DNA of 64,000 nt from Salminus brasiliensis. Lineage: Eukaryota; Chordata; Actinopteri; Characiformes; Bryconidae. Position 1 is the first letter of the stretch. Each line of letters begins with the position of its first letter. Below are positions 25,901 to 37,900 of this stretch, in pieces. The stretch spans positions 20,675,990-20,739,989 of the forward strand of contig NC_132899.1 in NCBI RefSeq assembly GCF_030463535.1, read 5' to 3'. Under the pieces are notes generated by a model, which worked only from the letters and a program-made list of their open reading frames with translations, was not told the origin of the DNA and did no database searches. The position numbers and the translations under genes are program-made.

Positions 25901-28900
25901 CTGGTCTCCTTTTATCTTTCTGTTACACCAACACCAGTCCCAACAACTTTGCTCTCTCAGACACAAGGTTTTTATAAAATGTACCTGAGCTAGCTAAGCA
26001 AGGACTAGCTTAGTGAATGAGCTACAGTTTCAAAACCATGGAAATAAATACCCTCTGTAGTGTCATATACCGCGGCCATATTGTGAGACAGCATGACGGT
26101 ATTAAAAAACGTGGATGCCAACCCTAATGCAAATCACTTCGTGAAGAACACTTATCATTAGAGAACACTCGTCTGACCTCTGTGTTGAGGGGAAAGGAAA
26201 CTGTGATAAAACTGACCATGACTCAAAGGAGCATTCTCTATCAAAATGAGCAGTGCAGTCAGGACTGCTCACAGTCTGTGGTGGATAAAAATGACTATAA
26301 GAATACTATATTCTTGGTTCTTGGTTCAGTGAGGGATGAAGATATGTTAAAGCCGGTCAACTGGGGTTAGCTTTTCGCCAAGCAAAAGTGGCTCTTCCCA
26401 GAGGGGTGCTTTCCTGATGGCGCTTACTCAAGGAGCGCTTTCCCAGTGGCACACATACCCATTTGCTTTTCTAGCTTTAGCTTCCTGGCTTGTCGGGTTA
26501 CCCTTTTCCGGACAGTGCCGTCTGAGAAAGCCAAGGTCATGAGGCCCAGGTCGAGAAGCAATCCATTTTCCAATAACTTGCAAAGTCTGGTGCTGATGTG
26601 CTGCTATCCAGTGTTACACATATCAACACCACCATGTTCTCCTGAAGTGCTCGACATGGGTTTTTTTACAGTTGTTTTTACAGCAGCTTTAGGTGTGGAA
26701 AAGCTTTCGCTAGTGGGCTGAGTTTATGTACTTTTTAAGAGGGCGTAAATAAAAGTCTGGCAAACTGGCCCCATTTACAGCTCTGTTTTGGTAATGCCCG
26801 ATTTTCTGTTCAATGCCATTCAGCTATGCCAAGATAAATACAACTTTTCATTCTAGGGCACCTGTAATAGTTATTATTACCAATTTGTAATTGGTGTTAA
26901 TATGCTTGTTATAAAAAAAAAACCTATTCAAAAGCTAGGTGTCTCCAGACTCGTGTTCAGATCTGAAGCAGTACATGCATAGCCAGGAAAGTGAAATTAT
27001 ACTATTTACATTCTTGGCACAGACCCATAATTAGGGAGACATTGTTGAGTCTTCTTTTTCTTCCCTCTCCGTATTTATGCATTGAGTTGAATGATGTGCA
27101 GGATATTTGCTATGCGAGCAAGTTGCCAAAGCAGCCAGCAGTTGCCAAGAAGTCGTCCATGCACGAGTGATGCAGCTTTTTGAGTATGTATACTGTACAT
27201 ATGAAGGATTGGGCTGCGCCTGCCAAAAGCGGACTGGCCACAGCTGTCCATGGGCCGAACAAAGGCAGCGTTGTTGGGCCCTGGCACACGGAGCATAAAG
27301 GAGCGTTGAGCTGGAGAACGTGGGGGCAGCACAGAGGCCAGCGGTGATGATCTCTCACACACACAAGGCTGTTCTATCTGACCTGCTTCTGCTGGTCACT
27401 CGCCATGGGGCCTGACGTTCTTTCAGCAACCAAAAACATCTCTACATCAGGGATTCCCCTCTTCTGTATCAAATACACCCCCACTGGCCAGATGTGTATT
27501 CTTCCTAACTGATTAGCATGACATGGCATTTAGGCTATTGGAATGCGTGTGTAGTTTTGACTACGCCATCTGACTTTTTTACGATTTTGTTCTGCTGAGA
27601 ACTTGTTGCTAAGTAACACCAGTGGTCAGTTTACTCTTTAAACCATGTATTCTGTAACATTACTACCTTCAATTAACAGCTTCATAATCATTCTAATGTT
27701 CATAATGACTTAGCGAGCAGGACAACATCGCAGAGGACTGTGAAGCGCTGCATAACCCATATTTGTCATATTTGTGTAAAAATCCTGTAATATTTCACTT
27801 TCAAATGCATGTATTGATCAGCTAGTCTGGAAATGTCTGGAGTGTGCCCTTTGGGGATTCTTGGGCCCAGGAGTAAGAAATACCAATTCTCGTACAACGC
27901 TTCTTTGAGTTTACACTTCAAACCTCTGGAAGTCCTTTTTGGTTGGAAGAAATAGGCAGTGTGTACTGCATGTTTTCATTGCTTAAATGAATGACTAACA
28001 GATGGGTTTTATTTTTCCTATGCATTCCCTTTTTTAGTCAGGACATAGAAGGAAAGAAGAGGACAAAGTTTGAGGAATGCGTATTGTTTTGACATTTCGT
28101 GGGAGGGTTGACCAGAGAAGTCTGGTCAACCTACTCATTTGGTTCACTAACCAGAGAAGGCTTATCACACATTCCTGTAAGGCTCTGACTAAAAAGAAGA
28201 GATAGGATGATCCTCAGATTTTACCAGAGCAGCTGTATTCTCAAGGAGTATAGAAGTAAAGAAGTTCCTCATGTTCTGCAAGCTACTCTAAGGATTGGAC
28301 TTGGTGTGCGCTTTCTATTACAACACTTCTAAATAAAAAGCAACAGCTACAAGATATAGATATAGTTTCCTTTTACTCCGAATGTAGTCAATTGGCCCTT
28401 TTGGGGGTCTTTGGATTGAGCTGGAGCTTGGAGACTAATACACCATCCATTAGCAGCGTTAAGTAGTAATCTTGAGTAATCCCAAGCTGTTTGTCAGTCT
28501 CAAGTGGACTTGCTTTTGTGGATTCTTATACAGTATGACACTGGCTCCTAAAATGGGCAAAATTCAGGCATCTGAATAGTTGCTTGTGTATTTTCTCTGA
28601 TAGAGGAAGGCTTGTATGGTAAACTGGGGAAAGCTAGTATGTACAACATAGGTTGCTATCATATTCAGTACTGTTTCTGCTGGTTTTCATATTGTTCAAG
28701 TATGAAAAGAGTTACATCAGTTAGCAGTGATGTAATGCACTCTGTAGAAGACTACTGCCTACTCTGTTAGCCTATATGTTGTTAGCCCAAATTATTTCTG
28801 GCTCTTGAATTTTTCCTGACTACACCCCAATGAGCAGTATTGGGCAAGCTACAAGAAATGTAGCTAAGATAAGGTAGTAACTCCACAAAAATATATTGGC

Positions 28901-31900
28901 TATATAAAGGCAATGCTACTACCACACTACAGGTAATGTAGGCAATGTAGCTTTGCCTAGGCACCACTGGCCACCACTGTCTGTTGCTCCAGCACTACTG
29001 TTTTCAGCCATACATGTACCAGATACATAATTAAAAATGTGCTTATTCTCATAGTGTAAGACTCATGTAAGTCTTGTAGTGTTAGCATTTTCACTCCTGC
29101 TGTGTATTGTCCTGTTTCCCTCACAGCTCCTGTACCCAGTACTCCCGGGCCTGTTAGACAGTAACCCTTTCTCAGAGAATGGACAGGTGCGAGTACCGGA
29201 GGCCGTTGGCAGTGTGTTGGCCATTTTTACAAAGACGCTAAATCTTGTCAAAGACTTCCACGTGCACCCCGAAATCTCCTTACAACTGTTCACCTACCTC
29301 TTCTTCTTCATCAACGCCTTCCTCTTCAACCTGCTCATGGAGAGAGGTAGTAGATTCACATTTTTATTCACATTGTTGGATGTAAACAGAACAAGCTGGG
29401 CTCAATTATGACATTCGGTTGCAGGATCAGGCGGGAACTTTTACCACTGGTCGTGTGGGGTTCAGATCCGGGCTAATTTGGATCTGTTGATGGACTGGGC
29501 TTATGCGGCCGGGCTGGGGGAGCTGGCACAGAACTACCTGATCAAACTCTCCTCAGCTGTCAATCTGCTAGCCATGCCCAGAGAAAACCTGCTACAGGTC
29601 AGGGGCTTTTTTGTGTTTTTTGATGACTGTGATTTAAGGCCTATTTATATGTATTTGCAAACATGTGCTGTTGTAGTATGTGTATGTGTCTGCCAGCATA
29701 CTTTATTGCTTTTCTTTAAAGACAGGTCAGATAAATGTTTATAATGCCCACTTCTTAAGTCAGACTCCAAATAGTTTCTATCAGTGATCGTTTGGTGCAC
29801 AGCTCTGAAGTAACACGTCATGGCCTTAGCAAGCTTCGTGCACCTTCGACAAATACGTGCACCTTTACCTTTACCTTTACCTTTTCTGTGAGCTAGGCTT
29901 AGTCATGATGCACTTCTTTGCTTGTGTCACAATGTAGATACAAAGACGTACAGCTATAACTTAAAGTGTAAGTCACACTCAATCTTCCCAGGTTCCACAT
30001 GATGAAACACCTCATCTCGCATTTTAACACTCTTAGCTAGTGAGCATTGAAAGCCAATAAATGTGCATGTTCCAAAATCTACACTGCTGATTGGTTGTCT
30101 TAGTGCACCTTATTAACCCCTTAACACAGTGAGTATTGTTTAGTAACTACAGGGGCTATTCTTTGGTGAGAGTTTGTATAACTCTTTTGGCCTGTCAGTG
30201 GGCCATAGACTGTTTAAGAGGGTTAATGTCTATCTTTCTTGACCTTGCAGTCTAGTGCATATCCACACTTCCAACATATTAAGATGTAGACAGAATCCAC
30301 ATCTACAACAAATCACATAGATAATTATGATTTGAATCTGAAGTCTAGGTCAAGCTGGATTAGGGTTAAATATATATATTGCTTGTATTAAATGTTTTGC
30401 AGGAGTTTTTGTCTGTGTCTCCTCCCCTTCAGTTTGTTTCTATCTGAACTTCTCCTAGCATGTGATGTCCCCAGACTGGGAGGCTTTTGACCATGGAGCT
30501 CTGAACCCTTGCTGGGATTTAAAGTTATGATCTCCTCACACATGATGAGCAGGCAGTTAAGACTGCTTATTACATTTCATAAAACTAGGGCTTCCTTTAT
30601 ATTTTTTTTCTATCAATTAGTTGATTAATCTAAACGATTCACTTTCCTCCAAAAGGTCTGAGTTAGCATGTCAAGTTTATTTTATTTTGGAAATCAAACT
30701 AAGTGTATGCCGTTATATAATGTAAAAGTTTGAAACTATATGATGAAACTGGCAAATACAGCATGCTAACAAAAAAAGTCAGCAGTGCAGTCCAAAACAA
30801 ATCTTTTCTAGTTTCTGATTTGAAGTATTTTACAAATAGGAAAAGCCAAATTAATAAAAAAAAACTAATAATAATAATGAAACACTGCATTGGTTTAATG
30901 TATTGATTTTGCTGCATTTTCAGGGTCAACATCATCAGTTGTTGTGGCAGCCCTTCTTTTCTTTCTTAAAAATGTGCTTACAGCTATAGAGTGGTGTACC
31001 TGTTGGGATTCAAATTTAAGATCATAAATTTGAATCCCAACAACACCACAGCCATCCATGATCAGGAGTCTGGAAATAGGAAGGCCTCCCCTCACATGAT
31101 GCGGGGAGTTCTAAAGCTGCAGGTGGGAGTAAACAGTAAACTAATTTAGGGGGAGGAACACAGACTAAACATCTTATACAATATTTAAGCCATTTCAGCT
31201 GCAGCTCATGCAGCTCATGTTTTTGAGATGGCTCTGAGAACCAGACCTAGCAAATGTGGGTTTGAAGACGACCGCTGCAGTGTTCATGGCTGCCATAAAG
31301 CTCCCTCATCCAGTTACCAGTTTACATTGACCTTTTTTTTGCATTATCTGTGCAGACATCAGGAATTAGTCTAGTCTTCAGAAATGATTAACAGGAAGTA
31401 TTAATCATTAAAGGATTAAGCCTTATGAACACAAAGTCTCTTTCATTCCAGCAGATAAAGATGACAAGGCGGATAAGTCTTGACTGTGTGTGTAAAGCTG
31501 TGTGTTTCATGTTCTGCAGTATGGGGACATTGTTCTGGTGTGAATATCACCATTCATACTATTCAGTTCGTTCTACATTCTACAAGCTGTAGGTTTCGCA
31601 AATCCTTTTTTGGGATGTGTCTTTTTGGATGTGGCTAAATTGGGCTGGAGCGCTACAGCACATGTGGTTTATGGGACAGGCAAGTACAGCTGAGCTCTGA
31701 TACAATAATGCTAAGGATATGAAAATCATTCCTATTGCAGTCTATGTGAAATCCAACTATTTACCGTGAGAAACCACACCTACTGACTACCCCTAGACAG
31801 CTACACTCCAGGCCGTTTAGGCTGGATCAGATCACGTATAGATTTTACATTTGGCTTGACCACATGGCTCAAATCCCAATGGTATCACCCAGACCTTATT

Positions 31901-34900
31901 AGGAGGTGGTCAGAGACTAATCTTGACCACAGTCCACACAAGTTTAAATGGAATGCGTTACCTAAGCAGAAATGCATCTACGGAGGGCTGACTAGCAGGT
32001 GAGAGGATAATTGTCCACTCATGCAGACGATAGGTTGCCTGTTTTTAAAGTTTTTAATGTTTCTTCTGCTATTTGACTGTGTATAATACACTGGAAACCA
32101 CAGATGACAGAAAAAAAACATGCTGGGATGCCCTTCGTATGCAGGAAAGTACTCATCTCAGAAAAAAACACACCTGGTCACACTGGGGATGCATTTAAGT
32201 GAAAAGTGAAAAGAATTTGAAGCATATTCAGATACGATCCCTACATGCAACACGTTCATGCAAGGTGTTCTCTCTGAAACCCCATACGTAGGCCTACACT
32301 TCAGTAGTTTTTGTAATTAATACATTATTACATTAAGAACATTATTACATTATTACATTTATTACATTAAAAACTGTATTAAGTTATTAATTAATAACTT
32401 AATACAGTTTCTGTATTAATAACATGATTAATAACAGAAGAATAAATCTAGGGTTCAAAGGTAAACAAACCCTATGATTTTATGCTGATGTTGATGGCCT
32501 GATGAAGGTATGGCTCCCCCACCTCCTAAATCAGTTTGACCATGTCTGAGGCTCACATGTGAGGAGAGGTGGGTCTTGTCTGTTACTGATACAGCAAGAT
32601 TAATATTAATATTTTGAGTACACCATTTACCATAAGGTGTTTGAATAGGAAAAAGGCATGGGTTCAGATCTAGTTGTAAATGTGGCTTTGGCTTCTTTGA
32701 AGCAGTTTTGTTAGTGCGAATTCAAGGTGATTCAGCAACTCAGCATTAATATTAAACATATTGAAGGGGCAACTGAAAGGCTATTAAACACTTATATTTA
32801 AAAGTTACCATTTGCATTCTTTCATTCTGCTTTTTCAAACTGGCTCCTGCTACATGTTGACTGTCTAGAATGTCTTTGAGCTTAGAGCTGATTTCTTGTC
32901 TTATTTCTTGCTCTACAGCATGAGAAGTGTATTACACACAACCACTCGGTCCAGTTAAAACATAAAGGGCCTATATCCAACGTTTTATTTCTTTCACACA
33001 AGGTCAACTTATGATGTCTGTGTGAGCCATAATTTGGTTTTACATGGCTGTTTTTCAACCTCTCTTTGTCCCTCAGAATTGAACAGGCTGTTTTTGTTAA
33101 GACTCATGTGAATACTATTTCTTTTTGGTTTGGCTGCACTGTATTGTGTTGCATTCAAAAAGCCTGAAACTCTTTATAACTTCAGTATGAATGTGTTATG
33201 CTAAAATGCTGTAGACTGGATAGATGGACAGAGATAAATAAGCAGATTTTTGTGACTTAACAAAACATAACAAATACATTCAAAATGACCTGGTTTTGCA
33301 GCCTGGGTTCCATATACAGTCATGTAAATGTAAAATTTAAACAACTAATAAAAACACATGTAAACATGTACATTTGATCTTTTTTTGATTAATATAGAGA
33401 GATTGAGATTTTTAAATTATAAAAAATATAATCCATAGAAATATGCAATTTTCTGACACCCTTATTTTCCTTTTTGGCTGAAATAGGTCTAAAGTTTTCA
33501 CACTTTCAGCTGTGTGATGTTTAAGCACAGCCGGTTTCACATCAACCCGCAGCATCTCAGTAGGATTAAGATCCGGGCTTTGACTTGGCCATCCTAGAAC
33601 TCTCCATTTCTTTCTTTTGAGCCATTCCATGGTGGATCTACTGTAGTGTTTTTGGTCACTGTCATGTTGCATCCACCATCTTTAAGAGTTTTCACTTCAA
33701 GAGTTTAGGTTTCCGTATTAAAGGCTGTTTAATTAAAGCATTTGCTGCAATAACAATTTGTATCAGTGTATGTTAATGTTCTCGGGCACAGTTAAAGCCT
33801 GAGCAAGTAACTTTGTGTGAATTATCCAGGCATCTTGGGCTTCTTTGCGGGTGGAGTTTGCTTCCCTGAGCCCCGCCCAGCTGCACCACATGCTAAGAGA
33901 GTACAGCCCACGCCAGTCCTGTCCATCCACCTGGATGCCATCAAGCGACGAGGCCAAAGCTGCTGTCCATACTGGTGAGCAATAAACAAAGCTGCCGTTG
34001 CCCAGCTTATAGCCCATAATGATACAGGAAGCTCTACAGTGAAAATAGTGATGTATTGAACTTACTTTGAATGCGCTGAATTATTCAGATGTGGACACAT
34101 TCATATATGCATGAATAACAGATCGTTGCTGTCATGCAAAAACCTTCTATTTTTGCTGTTTGTTTTGTTGGCATAATTTGAACATGGCAGATGTTTGTTA
34201 CATTATGTGAATATTTCATGATGAATGGACCAACAGAAATGCTCCAGAATTACTTATAGGCCTATTTATTTCTTCAATTGATAGATATAACTTTTTTTAC
34301 TTCTCCTGTAAAGTTGTCATTTTATAGATACAAGGTTTTGGGTTCCATATACAGTACATGTAAAAAAAAAAACATATAACACCTCATAAAAACATTTGAT
34401 CAGTATGGAAAAATCTACTTTTTTAAATTCTTTTTTTAATTATTTGTAAAATATAATTAATAGAAATGCAATTTTCTGACACCCTATGCCCTAATAGTCT
34501 GTATTGTCTCTAACATTGACTGAGTGAGTTTCCCCACTTTTAGCTGTGTGATGTTTGAGGGGTCTCTTGCATGCAAAGCCAGTTTCACATCACCCCACAG
34601 ATGTTCATTGCATTGTGTCAAAATTTCATGATAAATGGACCTATAGAAATGCTCCAGAATTACTTCTAGGACTATTTTTTTACACTGACTTCTATTGAAA
34701 GATAAGACTTTTTTTCCTTCCTAAAGTTGGCATTTTGGAGATACAAGGTTTTTGTGCAACAGTGACAATATATAACATCAGTACATTTCTTTCGTTCTTT
34801 TTATTTGCTTTTGGCAGTTACTGTGTCTATATCATAGTTTTTTTTTGTATGGAAATTATGTACACATTTGAATCAAGACAATTCAGTGCATCCCCCTGCA

Positions 34901-37900
34901 GAACTATTGGCACCCATGGTAAACAAGAGCAAAACGACTGTGCTTGTTGGCCACTGTAAGTCAAATGCAGTGAAGTCATGGTGCACCAGCCAGAATGAGC
35001 CAACAGCGCGTTCCACAAGGTTTGGCACCCTTAGTGAGCAAAAAAGCCCCTGAAAGATGCCTTTGTTATTTATTAGCTTGATCTAATACTGAAAAATGAG
35101 GGCTATCTAACCCCTCACTGAGGTAAACATTCAGGCCTATCACTCAGTAATAAATCTTAAGACATATTATTCAGTAGCTACTACAAATTATTCAGTAACT
35201 CATACAAAATGAATGTGTGAGTAATGTACGTATAGTAGTGAGGCACAGAAGTAGGATTCACACACAATTTTCCCTTTGGAAGATTTTATGGAAGGGTTAG
35301 ATCTCTCATGTATTTTCAGTATTAGATCAAGTTGATGAATAACTAACATGTCTTTCATGGTCTTTGTGCTCACCAAAGGTGTCAATAATTCTGGTAGGCA
35401 CTGTTGGCTTATTCTGGCTGGTGATTTAATTTGCAGTAGCACCAGACCAGCCAAGTTCGGCTGGACCAGTTTTGCCTTGCGTCCAGACATCTGTATGTGT
35501 GGGTGCATGAAGCGATCCTCTTTTGCCTGTTGTATAACAAACAATGCCCCCTTCTTTTCTGCCCTCTTAGCTGATATTCTGGAGAGTTTTGATGACCATC
35601 CTCCTCTTGTTCTGCCCATTGATGGCTTTCTGTTGGACTTAAAAAGGCCTATTAGAGAGACAAGTCTTATAAAACAGCTCACCCAACTTCAGACCATTCT
35701 TAAGAAGGTGCAAGATCCAGAGCCAAACAAGCAAACATCTCAGGTAAGCAGCTGGAATTTCAGGGAGAAATTAATCAGATCAGAAAATAATAGGCAGGCT
35801 TTATTGTATTTAATGAAGGGATTTTTCATAAGGGCAAACACTTGCTGGGCTGCATCAGTTCTTCTTCTAATATTTAACTAGCTTTGGCAACCGTGTCAGA
35901 GGATAACATCAGTCTCCAGAGAGAGTTCCTGTCTGTTTTAGCCTTTTTGTCTACAATTTTTATGCTTCATTTCAAGCAGAACACAGCACTGACACTCCCA
36001 CAATGACCACTCTGGGGTTCATAGGTCCAAATCCACACAATCCACCACATCTGCACAATCACCAGGTAACTGCTAAAACAGTTACACAAATTCTAACTGA
36101 AATGTGCTCCTACTTTGTAGAAAATGGGGGCCAAAATGGACAGGAACATCTCAAGATCCTTACCTGACAGGACTGATGCTGTTATTATAGTTAAGAGGAC
36201 ACATAACCAAATATTTGATATATTAATGATGATGATGAGCTCATTTTGAGCTTTGTTGCATTACAAAAAATCTAGTATTCATCAAAACGCCTACAGAAAG
36301 GTCCTGAAGTTCAACATGCACAGTAAAAACCAATAGGATTGACTCGTTTACATACTTCAGCCTCGTGTGACATCATTATTGCATGGGCAGACATCTTGAT
36401 AATGATTAGCGAGCGATCTCTTGCATAACCATACCGTTTATTGTTTGTTGTTTGGTTTGTAGAGTGAATCTGCTGTACCCCTAGAGGCCAAACGCACCAA
36501 AATGGAGGTTCTCCCAAAAGCTCACCTAGAGCCTGGGCACACAGAGGTAGTACTGCCTAAGAAAGGTGTCCCGGCATACTCTACAGGACCAGGTCACTTG
36601 GGCACTTCAGAAGCCCTTCTCACCCAAAAGCTAAAGGCTCTAGAACTACAGGCCAAGCAGACTAATTACAATGGCAGTAATAGACGCCTAGCACTGGACC
36701 CCTCATGCTTGCTGACCCCTCCCAACACACCACAGAGTGTGGATCTGCTGGAGTCAGAAGCTGAATGCCAGTATCCGGGTCCAAACCACCAGACTGCTCA
36801 GTGTGGCGATACACTGAAACAAGAGGAAGGTAATGAACAATAATAGATTAGAGATAATTAGAGAGAGGATGAAATGTTGTGCTTTTAAATATTGTGATAA
36901 GGTGTCCACTCAGAATCCATGTTACACTCACTGGCCACTTTATGACTCCACTTGCTTTATAGTTTACTTGGATCAGTTACTGACTATTTGTTATATTCAG
37001 TGTATCAACCAGATTCCACCTATTTCAACACTGGTCCATTTCCAACCACAGGACCACTGTTGACTAAATACAGTTATGTGGGTAATGGATATGGATGTGA
37101 TGATGCACACAATGCAGAACTTCATTTTTATTTAATTTTTAATACAACAAAAATAAGGAGTAACTAAGAATGTACCTTACATTAAAGATTTTTGTATGTT
37201 TTTGAGCTCCACTTATGGTGTTTGTGTAATTTTATGAACCACAAACTGTCATTGAATGACCTGTATTATAACTTTAGCATGAATGTGCAGAGCTAAACCC
37301 CAGTTAGCTGAGTAGGTGGATGGTACTGTATGTAAACACGCTGCAGACCAAAACTACCACACCGACACCCTTGAGAGGAGTTGGTCTCAATATCAGGTTG
37401 GATCAGTCAAGTCAAGTCAAGTCAAGTGGGTTTATTGTCATTTCAACTACATACAGAGTACACAGTGAAACGAAACAACGTTCCTCCAGGACAGGATGGA
37501 TCATCAGGTTGGATGTGGTAACCAAATATATTGCCCTGATCATTTCTACAGCTATGAGTAAAAGCCATCTCTGCCGTTGCTCTGTGTTAAATTGGACAGA
37601 AATATGCAACAGTCCAGAATGCAGGACCTTTGTCCTGTACTTACTTTCTTGCTCCCACCCCAGACAGGTCTGACCAATAAGCGGAGAGATTATTTTGTGG
37701 GTTTGTTGTGATGCATTTTGATGTTCTTGAATCCCAATGTAAAAACCAAGGGGAAAATGCTTCAAGTTACAAACTCATTAACTGATTCAGGGACCATAGC
37801 AAACAAACTATAGGTGTTTCCATATGCATATCCATATCCATACTGTATGGATTTGGAAATGAACTGTTTGCTATGAAACGTTTACAGTATTTGTACCTTA

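Larger units (their letters stand above)
20117..29126 (+). other. rasip1 intron 8 (9 kb)
   Basis: Contains the Tc1 remnant at 20745, the inverted repeat pair at 21835/26127, a SINE and tRNA-Glu-like sequence at 24.5-24.9 kb, the 656-bp element at 25224 and the unrecognised repeat at 26620. The segments 22020-24400 and 26900-29100 show nothing I recognise. Confidence 0.6.
29598..33829 (+). other. rasip1 intron 10
   Basis: Contains (TTTACC)n at about 29858-29884, SINE-like fragments near 30.5 and 31.0 kb, the 40-bp palindrome at 32371 and the Tc1 remnant at 33412. The remainder is AT-rich with no recognised feature. Confidence 0.6.

Noticed and set aside
26446-26721. 91-codon plus frame
   Set aside because: It overlaps an interspersed repeat and has no recognisable domain or splice context.
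33763-34017. 84-codon minus-strand frame
   Set aside because: The plus strand here is rasip1 exon 11 (SWASLRVEFASLSPAQLHH), with matching splice sites and phases.
35348-35881. 177-codon plus frame as a separate gene
   Set aside because: Only 35571-35743 is coding, as rasip1 exon 12. The upstream part is Tc1-derived and intronic.
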